Assembly: GCF_958298935.1 (NCBI RefSeq) | Contig: NC_084940.1 | Location: forward strand, 25,105,146-25,169,145 | From: Phragmites australis | Taxonomy: Eukaryota > Streptophyta > Magnoliopsida > Poales > Poaceae | DNA: 64,000 nucleotides | Direction: 5' to 3' | Part shown: positions 1 through 12,540 of the stretch, in pieces | How the letters are laid out: every line of letters begins with the position of its first letter | How positions within the stretch are numbered: the stretch's first letter is position 1 | Notes under the pieces: model-generated | The model's database searches: none | What the model saw: the letters and a program-made list of their open reading frames with translations, nothing else | Told to the model about the DNA's origin: nothing | Position numbers and translations under genes: made by a program

Positions 1-3000
1 CCACAACCAAACCCATAACCACAACCAAACTCATAACTACAACCCACTAATCATGTGAGGATCCAAGTCTCTCATATCCATGAGCACAGCTGTTATAACA
101 GTTTTACACTCTGCAGAGGTTGTCCAGCTTTCCCCACGAGTCAGTGAATTCCATGCTGCCGTGTTCGTGAAACACTTAACACACACCAGTGGTGTGCCGC
201 CAAGAATCACTGCATGAAATTTTCCACTAACCAGAGACTAATCCAGTATGTGTCTGCCCACTAGGTTTCACCGCCAGGCTTTACACAAGCTAAGCTCCTA
301 CCCAGAAGACCCCTTTTGTGCTGACCCAACACACACTGGACAGACTCTAATCAGTATGTCACGCCTTACCCATATCAGCCTCATGGTTGGTACGTTACTC
401 CTTGGTTTGTCGCTCCACGAACCGGTCCTTACTTAGGTTACTTGAGCAAACACTAAACCAACATCATAACTATGACAACCATCAAAACTACTTTGCTTAA
501 GGCCTAAGGTTCCATGTTGCTAGACCATTAACACATTAACCATCAATGTTGTATATGTTCATTAGTCAAGATCATGACACTTCTTAACATCCCAAAAGCA
601 TGGCTAAGCAATCTACCCACAAAGGACACCTAACCATAAACCATCTAGGTTCCAAGGGATGATAAGGGAAAACCCAACATAGATGACTACCCATCATATT
701 GACAGACATTGCATACAATTTTGTAAAACCACACATTTAAAAACATAGGTTCAATATGATCAAGGACACTTGCCTTTTTCGCAATGCTGCTCAGTGTTAT
801 CGAAATCTTGGTCTTGAAGTCTCTCGAACTGCTCCGGAACATTATCGACTAATCGTGAGAACTACCGACAAATGACACAAAGGAAAACACTAAGAACAAC
901 ATACCAAACATCAACAAAACACTTTAAAAATACTATGGTTGGATAGGGATGATTTTAGAAACGTTTAGACACAAGAATCGCTTAAATCGGAGTTAAGATG
1001 AAAAGAGAACAACTTTCGAGAGATGGATTAGACTGAAAAGGAAATGCTGATTTTCTATAACTATCTTCCTATGGAAAAGGTTTTATCGCACAATCACAGT
1101 GTCAGGCTTGACAACATTATTGCGCAAGATTGAAGAAGTGTAGGGCAGACTAGACTTCACTGACTAGGCTAAAGAGAATGATGTGGCACTGACTTGGCAT
1201 GCTATGCAAGTACCATCTCAGATTTAAGAAGGGATATGCGGAGATCTAGTATCGACCACCTATGATGGATCAAAAAGGCCAAAGGTTGCGCTTCTAGGTT
1301 AAGGATACTACTAGTGGCTCTATGTAGCGGTGGTGGTTCGGGTTTCGTCGGAGATGACGATCGGGCACGTGGCCACAAACATCAATGTCGGCTTCAGTGG
1401 TGTTTTAGTGAAACGAGGGGAGTATGGTGTAGAACACGGAAAGACTAACTCAGCGGTATGGTTGGTTTTGGAAGGGGTCATCCGAGGTAGCGGCAAAACA
1501 GCGATAACTGCTTCTAGGTTTCGTGGTGACCGCGAACAGATGCAAGAACGAAGACGCTCGCGTTCTAGGAGATTGGCTATAAAATTTGAGAAACTGTTTG
1601 AATAGAGATGTTCATATAACCCGGGAACACAATGCTATGGCATGGTTTTGGGTAGATCATCCACTGAGAGGAAGAACGATCAGCATAGATGAAACGGGTG
1701 ATGGCTGCGACATACTGTGGTTGGCAATGGTGTCCTGGTCGTGTCGCTGCACAAACGGGGATGGACACCTAGGGTAATGTAGAAGACTCGATGGGACACG
1801 CCATGACACAGTTGGTGCATCCATACGACTTTCAGATTGACGGGGAATGCGAATGCAAATCCGGTGCGCACGCAGAATGCGTCCAGAAACCGGACAGCGG
1901 GTATGTCAACCTTGATTGCGGTAGTTTGGCTGCTCTACTGGTCGAACCGGTTGGTGAGGGTGTGGGGAACATCATGGGACATGCACCGGTGAAAGGACTT
2001 GGAGATTTGACCTCTGGTCGGTTGGGAACATCGATGCCAATCGGCTACAGCGCAGCTGTTTCGCGGCTGTCCGCGACAGTGACGACCATGACGGCGTAGA
2101 TCGGGCTTTGGCTAGGCTAGGGCTTGGCTAGGGACTTAGTATGATGATAAAACAGTAGTAAGGGAGGAGAAGAAGGGGTCATCACCTTACTTTGATGGTG
2201 GAAGAAGGAGGATTCGCGGAGAAGACGACGTAGCGCATCACGGGCGGCGGCGGCTCCGGCGAACGGCGGCTCTCCAGCGACGCACGGGCAGGGCAGCGGC
2301 GACTTCTAGGGCTTGGGGGCATGGAATAGGGGTAGGAGAGGGCGTGAAACTCATATATATAGGGCTAGGGGTGGCTGGTTGAGGTGGAGTCCAAACCGAA
2401 CACGAATCGGATTCGAGTTCGAGTCGGTTATGATTTCCTTTTTTGCAGCTCTGTATTCCGAGGATGATATCTCCATCGTCTGGAATCCAAATTGGACGTT
2501 TCTTGATTGTAAATTGTAGTACTAGAAAAGATCCACAACGTTGGTAGTCATTGGAACTTCTGAAAACGTCATTTTGATTTCCAAAAATACGCCACAAGAT
2601 AAACTGTTTGAACTTGGACTTATCTGCGCAGCACTGATTTCGGGGGCCATAACTCCTAGCTCCATTATCCAAAAGAGGACTTCCAAAGGTTCAAATCAAA
2701 TCTCTTGACACGACCTACAACTTTGGTATTGTCAAGATTTGCATTTGTGGCTGTTTTGAAGTCCGAAACGTCATGAGAATATGAGGCTGTCCAGGACTCC
2801 GCGAAAATTTGCTGATTTCGTGGATCCTTTGTTGGGCCATCTAGAAGACTTGGCTAAGGGTTTGGACTTGAGCAAGATTGAGCCCAAAGACACTTTAGGT
2901 ATATCTAGAGTTTAGAAAAAACTTTTACAAAGAAATTTGAATAGGGTTTGAATTTGAATTGAGCTTGAAGTGAATTTGAGAGAAACCAAAAGATAAGGTT

Positions 3001-3444
3001 GAACAAGAATAGGAGTAGATGAGGAATTTGAATTTGGATTCGGGTATAATTTGAGAAAGAGGAGTGATTGACTTTAAACAAGGATTTGGATTAGATTTGA
3101 ATTGACCTGGAGATGGATCAGGTATGATCAAGGATTGAATAGATGATGAATTCAAAGATTTTGAATTCCAACCATTAAGATCCTTAACTTATTCACTACT
3201 GAGTATTGTAAAATTATTTTCAAAATCTTTTTCAATCAAAACACCAAAGAGAAAGAAAAGAAAAAGAACTCTAATGCATTTACCTGGCTCCTAACAAAAC
3301 TCAGCATGCAATGCACAGAAAATAATAACCGATATTGATTGATTGATTAAGAAAATAGGTTTTAAACCTATACTACTAGTGAAGCTATTCAATACTCTTG
3401 GAAAATTTTAGAAATTTGAGAAATCTGAAAATCAGGGTGTTACA
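1..3444 (-). mobile_element. Family-A LTR, minus orientation, cut by window edge
   Basis: This is a long terminal repeat of the TGTAACACCC...TGTGACA type lying in reverse, so its true 5' end is at 3444 (plus-strand end GGGTGTTACA). Base 1 corresponds to about 49550 in the 4.0 kb solo copy at 48954-52953, so roughly 600 bp is missing beyond the window. The two copies can be followed side by side over the whole length. It interrupts the gag of element B: gag codons resume at once after 3444. The short open frames inside it (for example 1330-1605) are not conserved between copies and I do not call them genes. Whether this is a solo LTR or one end of a full element cannot be seen here. Confidence 0.85.
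2354..2361 (-). promoter_or_regulatory. Probable TATA box of family-A LTR
   Basis: TATATATA on the minus strand, inside the minus-oriented LTR. The same place in the solo copy (51866-51873, minus) reads TATAAATA, so the element is kept in both copies. This is consistent with a Pol II start on the minus strand about 30 bp further on. Confidence 0.5.
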
Positions 3445-4645
3445 TCAACACTAACGAGCGAAAGCAATACCGCTTTGTGAATAGCCTCCCTCTCAAGATG
3501 CAAGACCGCTTATCGGCTCATGAGTTCACCGACTTCAACAGGTTGGTGAGCATCTCCCTAACCTTTGAGTTCAAGATGAAGGGCCATCAAGAGGAGAAGA
3601 AATCCAAGAGGGTTCCGTCACCTTCTGTGGGTGGGACCTCTCAACGTATCCGCACGGGGAGACAACCTCCACCATCTCACATGGCAGCAATGACTGCTCC
3701 AAGGCCAATGTGGATAGTACAACACCCGTCTCCCTCTGCTCCAAAAGGATAACCTCCAAGACCTGCAGGATCCCAAGTGAGTGTGACAGGTGGCCTTGGC
3801 GGCCCGTGCTACAACTGTGGGCGCGTTAGGCATTATGCACGTGATTGCCCTTACCCCAAGCTAGGAGCCGTGGCGGCTGCTCCAAGGCCACCACCCGCTC
3901 AATGTACTCCACAAACCTCCTAGGCTATGCACGTCCCCAAGCATGGCCGAGTGCGCCACGTCACCAATGAGGGGGCTCAGGAGGACGACAACGTGCTCGT
4001 TGGTACGCTACTCGTGAATTCTCATCCCGTAATTGTTCTTTTTTATTCTGGTGCATCCCATTGATTCATCAAGGAGGGCTACGCTTTGAGACACCATATA
4101 GTTATCGAGACCCTACCTTCCGCCGACCATATCGATGCACCTGGGACTAAGTTAATGATCAATCGTGTTGTTCCTAAGGCCAAGATTCTCATTGAGGGAG
4201 TTCAGTTTTCTACAAATTTGATCTTGCTGGATACTAGAGGAATGGATGTAATTTTAGGAATGAATTGGTTAGCACAATATAGTGCACGACTTGATTGTGC
4301 CAAGAGAGTCGTGTTTCTCAAAAGTCCAAGGGGTGAATGGGTTTCTCTTCACCTTGGAGAGGGAGGTTTCCACCTATATATTCTGAAGGTTGGCACAGCC
4401 ACGGATCTTCTGAATATTCCTGTGGTTAGTGAATTTCCTAATGTCTTCCCAGAAGAACTGCCAGGAATGCCACCCGACAGAGCAGTAGAATTCTATATTG
4501 ATCTTGTTCCCGGTACGGACCCAATTTCAAAAAGGTCATATAAGACGCTGCCAAATGAGTTAGCGGAATTGAAGAAGCAAATTCAGGAATTGCTTGCGAA
4601 GGGCATCATTCATCCGAGCTCCTCACCCTGGGGATGCCCGGTGCT
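3445..4645 (+). pseudogene. Element B gag (C-terminal part) and protease, Tekay-type Ty3/gypsy, broken
   Basis: Remnant of a gag-pol polyprotein. The first codons match the end of the Retrotrans_gag region of element C, and everything upstream is displaced by the LTR at 1-3444. A CCHC zinc knuckle (C-x2-C-x4-H-x4-C, reading CYNCGRVRHYARDC) lies at 3808-3849. The retropepsin-like part follows at about 4030-4330, with the active-site region reading FYSGASH where element C has FDSGASH, so the catalytic Asp is lost. In-frame stops occur in gag and at the protease (around 3750, 3921 and 4062). The longest open piece is 4086-4645. The start of reverse transcriptase (RT), with the PSSSPWG motif, runs up to 4645, where a solo LTR is inserted. 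Not functional. Confidence 0.85.
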
Positions 4646-4754
4646 TATCGGTGAATCAGGAACCAGGGGTCCCCAAATCCCGAGACCAGGCCAGCAATTC
4701 GCCACGTGGCGCCATCCCGCGGAGTCTCCTCCTCAAGGTAAAAAAGATTAAGTC

Positions 4755-5222
4755 CCGGGAGAGGGCGCTTGGGGCCACAGTCAATGGTCCCCGAGTACCC
4801 AAGTTCCCTGATGATCTGCGAAGTCTAAGTACCGGGAAGAAAGTGCTCGGGGAGGTATACGGTGGCCCCCGAGCACCCGAGTCCCCCGACGATCAGGAAA
4901 GCTAAGTACCGGGAGAAATGTGCCTGGGGCCGCGAGCGGTGGCCCCCTGGGCACCCAAGTATCCCGAGGACCCACTGAAGGAAGTTCCGGGAGAGAGTGC
5001 TCGGGGGCTGCGTGCAGCAGCCCCCGAGCACTCGGTCCCCCGAGGATCCATATAGGCGTGCCCGGGAGGGAGTGCTCAGGGAGGTGAACGGTACCCCCGA
5101 GCACTCGGTTCCCCGAGGGTGGAGAAAGGGCATTCTTGGGAGAGAGTGCTCGGGGAGGTGAACAGTGACCCCCGAGCACTCGGTTCCCCGATGACTCAGA
5201 GAGCCCCCTGACAGCGGCCCCC
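4755..5222 (+). repeat. U3 tandem repeats of about 77 bp, six units
   Basis: Six diverged units upstream of the TATA box. Each contains an inverted repeat of the form GTGCTCGGGG ... CCCCGAGCAC around a short variable centre. The same kind of unit occurs in the other E-type LTRs at 22845-23395, 31450-31760 and 46070-46310. Two long minus-strand reading frames over this block are by-products of the period and are not genes. Confidence 0.85.
4995..5033. repeat. Perfect 17-bp inverted repeat with 5-nt loop
   Basis: Arms 4995-5011 and 5017-5033 are exact reverse complements around the loop GTGCA. It is the best hairpin in the U3 repeat block. Other units in the block carry shorter or imperfect versions. 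Confidence 0.9.
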
Positions 5223-5678
5223 GAGGGGCCCACTCATGAGGTGTCAGCCAGTCAAAGGCCCAAGGCCGCATTTAAAGAGCGCGCGTGGACTGTCACCTCC
5301 AACTGCTCCCGCCACGCTCGGTGTCAGTTCCTGCCACATTCTGGCAGAAGGGCGTGGGGTCATTAAATGCACGGGTCCCATCCCGTGCCATCCGGCCCGT
5401 CTCGGGATAACGTCGTAGGGGCCAAGGCGTTCCGTCTGCCACGCTACTGTGGTAGGAGAACAAGACAGGGTAGGCACGCCAGGCCGCTCTGCGGCTGCCC
5501 GGTGGGCCCTCTCAACGGCGCCTGTTGCCAGTGCATTTGTGGTGACAGATGACCGGGCGTGGGACGCATTTTCCACCCCCGGTCACTTTGCCCAGAGGTG
5601 ATGATGACACCCTTTCCATTTATGGTGTCTCGGAACTCGTGCCCCCCCTCCCGTTCGGGGCATGCTACTGCCGGCGGG

Positions 5679-5686
5679 TATTTAAA
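5679..5686 (+). promoter_or_regulatory. Probable TATA box of the E-type solo LTR
   Basis: TATTTAAA in a GC-rich context, downstream of the U3 repeats and upstream of an A-rich leader. The 45966-47113 copy has TATTTAAT at the matching place (about 46370). Together they give the transcription direction of this LTR family. Confidence 0.5.
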
Positions 5687-6120
5687 GCCGCCGGCAGTGC
5701 GGACAGAAGAGAGGTTTTTTCAAAAAAGAAGTTTTTGGAGGCTTTTGAGAAGTTTTCGAAGTACTGAAGAGAAGAGAAGATCGAGAGCACCCAAAGCTAG
5801 CAGATACACGCAGACTGAAGAACAAGGAGCCCCAAACTCTAAGTTAGACAAACATTCTTGTAACCAACAACATCCTTGAGGGACATCCTCAAGGCATTTA
5901 TAGTATCCATACAGGAGTAGGGTGTTACGCCTCCGTGCGGCCCGAACCTGTCTAAACACCAGCGCATTTACTCCGTTCCGCACTAGATCATTCCACCCCA
6001 CTGGCCATCGCATTCATACCCATTTATTTCTCCGGTGAACATATTCAGGATCATCCCCCCGGCCAAATCTCTAAAAAGGGGTCCCTCAGGATCCCTGCGG
6101 CAGGAGTTAACCCTCCGACA

Positions 6121-8800
6121 GCGCTCTTTGTCAAGAAGAAGGATGGCACTTTGCATATGTGTGTGGATTACCGTCCTCTAAATGAGGTCACTGTCAAGAA
6201 TAAGTTTCCACTTCCTAGAATCAATATTCTATTTGATCAGTTGACCGGTGCCTGAGTCTTCTCTAAGATTGACTTGAGATTGGGCTACCATCAAATAAAG
6301 GTCCGACCGAAGGATATTCCGAAGACGAATTTCTCCACTCACTACGGGCTTTACGAGTTCACTGTCATGTCCTTCGGCTTGACCAATGCACCGGCATTCG
6401 TCATGTATTTGATCCACGGTGTTCATGAAGCAATTGGATAGGTTTGTCGTGGTTTTCATCGACGACATCCTTATATATTCCAAGACCGAGGAAGAGCATT
6501 CAAAACACCTTTGTATTGTTCTTAGTCGACTTTGAGATCACCAACTCTATGCCAAGTTTAGTAAATGTGAGTTCTGGCTCAAGGAAGTTGCTTGTCTGTG
6601 TCATGTGCTGTCAGAGAATGGAGTTGCAGTTGACCCGAGCAAGGTGCAAGAGGTACTCAATTGGGTTCAGCCCAAGAATGTCACCAACATCCGGAGTTTT
6701 CTCAAACTCGCGGGCTATTACTGTCAGTTCATCGAGAATTTCTCCAAGGTTGCCAAGCCCATGACGGAGTTGTTGAAGCAAGGCAACATTTTCGAGTGGT
6801 CCAGTGGATGTGAGTCAGCTTTCCAAACCTTGAAGGAACTTCTCATGACCGCTCCCATTCTCGCTGGGCCTGAAGTGAACAAGGGTTTCGATGTCTATTG
6901 CGATGCTTCCCGCATAGGCCTCGGATGTGTCCTCATGCTAGAAGGCCGAGTTGTCGCTTATACCTCACGACAATTGGAAGTGCCATGAGGAGAACTACCC
7001 AAGCCATGATTTAGAGCTTGTGGCAGTTGTTCATGCCTTGAAGATCTGGCGCCATTATCTATTGGGAAATCTCTACCGTATCTATACGGATCATAAAAGT
7101 CTCAAGTACCTTTTTACTCAGGCCGATCTGAATATGAGGCAGAGAAGATGGCTTGAGCTGATCAAGGATTATGAGCTAGAAGTACATTATCATCCCGGCA
7201 AAGTGAATGTGGTCGCCGATGCCCTAAGTCGAAAGACTCATTGTCATTGTCTTATGGTCTTGCCCAAGGATTCCACCCTCTGTGATGATTTTTGAAGACT
7301 TGGTCTTGAGATGGTTTCAAAGGGTTACCTTTCCAACTTGGAGGTGAAATTCGTTCTCATTGACCAAATTAAGGAAGCTCAGAAGAAGGACAAGGGAATG
7401 GGAAGGATTCATGATAAGATCAAGGAGGGGCAAGCCAAGTGCTTTACCCTGGATGACGAGGGTGCCTTGTGGTTTGGGAAGAGATTAGTGGTCCCTAAAG
7501 TTCTGGAGTTGAGAAAGAAGATCCTGGATGAAGCTCATGATTCCTTGATATCCATTCATCCAGGGAGTACCAAGATGTACCAGGATCTCAAGCCCAAATT
7601 TTGGTGGACTCGCATGAAGCGAGAGATCGCTCGATATGTAGTTGAGTGTGACATCTGCTGAAGAGTGAATGCTGAGCATCTTAAGTCGGCAGGTACGCTT
7701 CAGCCCTTGCCCATTCCATCCTGGAAGTTGGAGGAGATCGGTATGGATTTCATTACCGGATTGCTGAAGACCTCTCATGGGTATGACTCAATTTGGGCCA
7801 TTGTGGACCGGTTGACGAAGTCCGCTCATTTCTTGCCTGTCAAGACCACCTTTTCAGTCAAGCAGTATGCAAAGCTGTACCTCATTTGGATTGTTTGCCT
7901 CCATGGGATTCCGAAGAAAATCATTTTTGATCGAGGCACTCAATTCACTTCCCATTTCTGGAAGGGCCTTCATGAAGCTATGGGAACTGAGCTTTTCCAT
8001 AGTACTGCATATCATCCTCAGACCGATGGTCAAACCGAGAGGGTGAATCAAGTCTTAGAAGATATGTTGAGGGCTTGTGTCCTCACATATGGGAAGAAGT
8101 GGGAAATCTGCTTGCCATTTGCGGAGTTCTCCTGTAACAACAGTTACCAAGCGAGCATTGAGATGACACTGTTTGAAGCTTTGTATGACCGACGATGCCG
8201 AACGCCGTTGAATTGGTCCGAATCCAGTGAAAGGGCTTTTCTCGGCCTAGAATTGGTCAAGGAGGAAGAAGAACATGTTCTGATGATTCGCAAGAGTCTC
8301 CCCATGGCTCAGTCCCAACAAAAGAGCTATGTAGATCGCCGCAGACAAAATCTTGTGTTTGAGATTGGGGATTTTGTCTATCTTAAGGTGTCACCTCTCA
8401 AAGGGGTTCGACGCTTTCAAGTTAGAGGGAAGCTAGCACCTTGCTATGTTGGTCCATTTCAAATCGTTGCTTGGTGTGGCGAGGTGGCCTATTAGTTGGA
8501 CTTGCCTCCGTCCCTCTCCACTGTGCACAACGTCTTCCATGTCTCTCAATTGAAGAAATGTCTTCGAGTCCCAACCGAAGTCATTGAAGTTGCAAACCAA
8601 GAATTGCAACCGAATCTCTCCTATTGCAAACATCCGATTCGTATTCTTGAGAAATCCCAACGAAAGATGCGGAGCAAGTCAATTAAGTTTTTCAAGGTTC
8701 AGTGGAGTAATCACTTCGAAGGCGAAGCGACGTGGGAATGTGGGGATCGACTTCGTGCCAAGTATCCTGAGTTTTTTTTTCCAAATTGTGAGGGTTGCAC
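6121..8800 (+). pseudogene. Element B pol: RT, RNase H, integrase, chromodomain; broken
   Basis: Continuation of the B polyprotein. RT runs about 6121-6600 (motifs [10 protein letters not shown] and [12 protein letters not shown] are readable), with a stop near 6254 and frame changes around 6430-6600 that destroy the FIDD box region. RNase H is at about 6780-7250 (DVYCDAS, then a frameshift near 6980). The integrase zinc-binding part ([11 protein letters not shown]) has a stop in its CxxC (7660). The integrase core is at 7740-8150, with catalytic Asp/Asp/Glu visible in [15 protein letters not shown] and QTERVNQ. After a stop at 8494 comes the linker FHVSQLKKCLR and a C-terminal chromodomain (KFFKVQWSNH, ending KYPEFF near 8780). 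The domain order and terminal chromodomain match the Tekay/Del chromovirus clade. Many stops and shifts make it non-functional. Confidence 0.92.
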
Positions 8801-9336
8801 TAGTTTCTATTCCTCACCGCACATAAATGGTTCTATGGTAATGAAGACGTCATGTAACACCCTGCATGATGTTGAGATGCTTTCACATTTGTGTAGATGA
8901 AAGTTTCATCATTCTGCCCACACCACCCGTGGGTTAGTAGGAATCTGGTATTCCTGTTTTTCTTATATATGTACACAATCACCATCAAGTCACCAAGGAG
9001 ACCACCCTCACCTTTTTTTCTCTCATGAATATAAATAGAAGTTGTAACTTTGTCATGTAAGTGAACTGAGATGAGAAAAGATGATGACCCCACCGTCACT
9101 CACCTGACACCTACCTTGTTATCTTGTGATATCCTTGTTATGAGATTAACTTGTCTAGGTGAATATGGCACTCAGAAACCTGGGACTTTTTCTGAGGTCT
9201 AGGAAATATGACATGTAGAGCTACCGTATCACCTAGTGATGCCGTCGTTGACCCAGTCTTGGGAACCCCTTTTCCCTGCTCTCTTCCCCGCACTTCACCC
9301 AAATCTCGGGATGAGATTCTTTTAAGGGGGGAGTTT
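8801..9336 (+). other. Element B 3' untranslated region with polypurine tract
   Basis: Sequence between the pol stop and the 3' LTR. The only feature I recognise is the polypurine tract AAGGGGGGAG at 9324-9333, three bases before the LTR start. It follows CTCGGGATGAGATTCTTTT, nearly the same phrase that precedes the tract in element C (16652-16672). Confidence 0.7.
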
Positions 9337-12110
9337 TGTAACAGCCCAAATGGCTTAAGCATGTCATTAAGCATCATAAACATCATTGGCATCATGCTTA
9401 TTTGTTTTGGTGAATTATGAACATGCTTTTTCAATTAAGCATAAATTGTAAAAATCAATGTTAATTGGTGCATTGTTAAGCAACTCTCAATGTTTCTATA
9501 CAACATAGGGTTGGAAACAATTTTAGAAATTAGTCCATGCAATATGAAGAATATAAATGAATTTTCCCAAATTTTTGGAGATGGTTTTGACGGCATAAAA
9601 ATTAACACAAGTTAGAAAAGGTTGTATGTTTGGGGAATTTTATTTTGAAATTGGCTCAGGAAATATGGGTCAAATAAGTCAAAATGGGTTGTACATGAAT
9701 TGTAGTTTCACACAAAATTTATTCCATGAATTTCGGACCAAAAAAGATCTTCATTTGGATGGATAAAGTGGTGGGGATGAATTTGACCGGTGGATCACTG
9801 TTCATGCACCCACTCCTGTGTTTCCCGCTCTCTGCTGCTCTCTCGGCCGTCGATGTTGACTATTGCGGCCAACCGTTGAGTTACAAAAGCCGAACCTTCA
9901 AGGACAAGTGATTGGCATTGCCTTTATCCCCCCTCACTGCTCTCTCCTCTCTCTCTCTCTCTCCCACTCTCTCGTTCGGCCGAGTCCAAAGCAGAGCAGC
10001 ACTGCACAACAGCACACCGCGCCGTCGGCAGAATTCGACGAGCCGAGCTCGATTCAACCAGGCCCAAGCCATGAGGAGCAAAGAAAGGGGTCGTGTGATG
10101 CTCCACCAGCATAATCCCGCCGGATTCCCCCTTCTTCCGCGGTCGAAATAGGGCGCAGGCACCTTCTTCCCCATTTCCGGCGGCCTTCATCACCACATCT
10201 CTATCGAGCCACCGCACCGTTGCTTCTCCAAATGAATCAATCCTACGGTGAGCTTCCCCGCGATCTCCTGAACCCTTTGTACATGTAGTTTTCCCTTTTG
10301 CCTATTGCTGGCGCGCTTCTCCGTGTGAACCGCCCGCCGCCACCACCTTGGCGCACGCTGCCGGCCGGGCCACTGTCGGGCCCGTCAAAAACTAGCTACG
10401 CTGTTGAATCCACATGCCTGCGTCGATGCTGTAAGGGTGATCGTCTGGCTCGATTGCATTGTCGTTTAGCCGCCGCCGTGCTGTTTCCGCTATGCGCCGC
10501 CGCTCGCCGCCTTCCGGCCATTGCCGTTGATGACATGTACACTAGTTGAGTTCGCGTGCCTCCACTGATCACATTGTTGTCCTTCCCGGCCATCGGCGTT
10601 GTGCCATTCACAGCCGGTGAACTGCGCCAGCGCCGCCCACCGTGGCCGGCCTGGGCGGGGGTCAATTTTGACCCGAGTCAAAACCCGTCGGGCCCAATGT
10701 CAGTGACTGTGGCTAGCTCGGCTTGGTACAAAAAGGATTCCAGGCTATTTTTAATTCGTATATTCCAGAAAATGTGAAATTGAATTTTGGTTCAACACAT
10801 AATTCGGCTGAAACTTGTAAAATACATAGAAAATTGTATATAGCTCAAAAAATCATGAAACCAATTTTGTTAGGTTTATATGATCATTATCTGCATGTTA
10901 AAAATACTGGGAGCTATGAAATGTGGGTTAATAAAATAGGTTTGAGCTTCATTAATCCATAATTAAATATTGGTGACTCCAAAATTGATGAAAGCCATTT
11001 TGTAAATTATATTAATTGATTCCCTATTCATTAAAAATAATCACCCTCATGTTAGATATGATTAAATTCCTATTTAGGGTTAAGCTTTGTGTTAAGCTTA
11101 ATTAATCTAGGAAAATGAGTAGATGCTTAACATTAATCCAAATTAAGAAAATTTTGAGGCTTTAAAACTCATGTAATGATGCATTTCATCTCCACCTTGT
11201 CATGCACCTGGAGCATCCATCCTTGCATGTCAGTCATGCACATCATTGCATGCGTTCTTCATTAGTGAATGAAGAACCGGAGCGTGACATGAGTGTGTTC
11301 GAGGGTGACACCGAGGCAACCACTTCTGCGAATTCTGTTCGGGCAAACCTCAGAGCAGCAAGGCAAGCATGTAAGCATACTGCACCCTTTGTTCAATTTA
11401 AATGGTGTCTAAAATTGATAAATTATGCTTTATGTATGTTTGCATGTGTTGAGTCCAGTGTCGGGCTGATATGGGTAGAACCTAAGTTGATGCATTATCT
11501 CTACCTTGACTTATTGATGAATCCTTATCCTTGTAGCCTTGATGATATAGTTGGTGTCTGGCTTCAAGGATTATTCGAAATGCTTAGCAATGCTTAGGTC
11601 CTCGGTAGAAGTCAAACGACAGTGATGCTGTTGTTCGCAAGCCTAGGGCTCAATCACTGTTCACAGATACAAAGATGAGGTTGAGATGAATGGTTGAGGT
11701 GTGAGATTGAAGCGAGATGGGGGCGGTGTTAGGGGTATCTTCTACCCAGGAGGAGTCCTCTGGGTAGTTCGGGAGAGGAGCCTGGGTGCTATAGACCGCT
11801 TGCATCGTTTAAGGTCATCCGTCGGTACAGTTGGCTCTAGCACTTTCCGTACTCACCACATGCTGATCTAATGGTAAGGTAAGCTGATTATCATATGTCA
11901 TGCCAACACTTGCCTGGTGCCTCTATGATGCGTAAGAGAAAAAAAAAAGAAAAGGAGAAGCAAGATGGCGGGGATCCAGAGGTGTACGGGACATGCTCGC
12001 GGTAACCACGGTGCCATAGGGGCATTGCAAGTGGGTGGTTCCGGGTATGAGAAAGGTTGACTCGAGTACCCCCTTGTGTGTACTTTCGTGAGTAGCACAA
12101 GTCGAATGGT
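9337..12110 (+). mobile_element. Element B 3' LTR, truncated at its right end
   Basis: Starts TGTAACAGCCC directly after the polypurine tract. Its second half is homologous to the LTRs of families C and D: the GTTAGGGGT...CCGCTTGCATCG block at about 11730 and the CTCACCACATGCTGAT block at 11853 match 18597-18740 and 29280-29440. Homology stops near 12110, inside the block before the expected TATA box, so the last 0.9 kb or so is lost. There is a CT microsatellite at about 9944-9969. No protein-coding gene is supported. Confidence 0.75.
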
Positions 12111-12540
12111 CCATGAGCTGTGCTATCGGACCGGCCGAGGACTCCAACACAACCAGCGTGCGAAGAAGAACTCGACTGTACAAGGCTCAGCCAGTGGGCT
12201 CATCGAAGCATGGCCGGCGGCGAGAGGCCACGGGCGGCGGCGCTCGGTCGCCTTGGAAACCCGGGCCGGCGACGGGCAAACTTAAAACTACCGCGTGCAA
12301 AAGCAAGGAAACGGCGTGGGGGAGCTCACCAGTGATTCAGCTTGGACAGAGGCGGCTTAGAGCACTGGGTTAGCGGTGGAATCCTGGAGCTCTGCGCCGG
12401 AGTTGATGAAGAAGGGACGGCGTGACGTTGTAGCCAGTGAACGGCGGCGCCAAATGTTTGGTGGAGAGTGGAAGCGGCAACAGTCCACCACTGGGAACTC
12501 CTCTGGGTGGCACTTTGACCGGCGGGCTCAGCTAGAAGAC
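12111..12540. other. Unclassified GC-rich spacer between elements B and C
   Basis: 430 bp joining the broken B LTR to the broken C gag. It is GC-rich and open in several frames, but no frame shows a domain I know, and it matches nothing else in the window that I can see. It may be filler left by a deletion joining the two elements, or the decayed 5' part of C's gag or leader. Confidence 0.4.

Larger units (their letters stand above)
4646..6120 (+). mobile_element. Solo LTR, Tat-type family E-prime, inside element B RT
   Basis: A 1475 bp solo LTR. It begins TATCGGTGA (decayed TG) and ends CCTCCGACA. It is flanked by GTGCT (4641-4645) and GCGCT (6121-6125), a 5-bp target-site duplication with one mismatch. 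Removing it rejoins the RT codons of element B. The sense direction is plus, judged from the TATA box at 5679 and from the order U3 repeats, TATA, then the block around 5930 that reads CAGGAGTAGGGTGTTACGCC. That block recurs in all related copies (22140, 30745, 46915 and 63240 regions). Confidence 0.9.

Noticed and set aside
4781..5271. Two minus-strand open frames of about 150 codons
   Set aside because: They lie wholly in the GC-rich U3 tandem repeats, in two frames at once, and consist of repeated Pro/Ser/Gly words. They have no domain.
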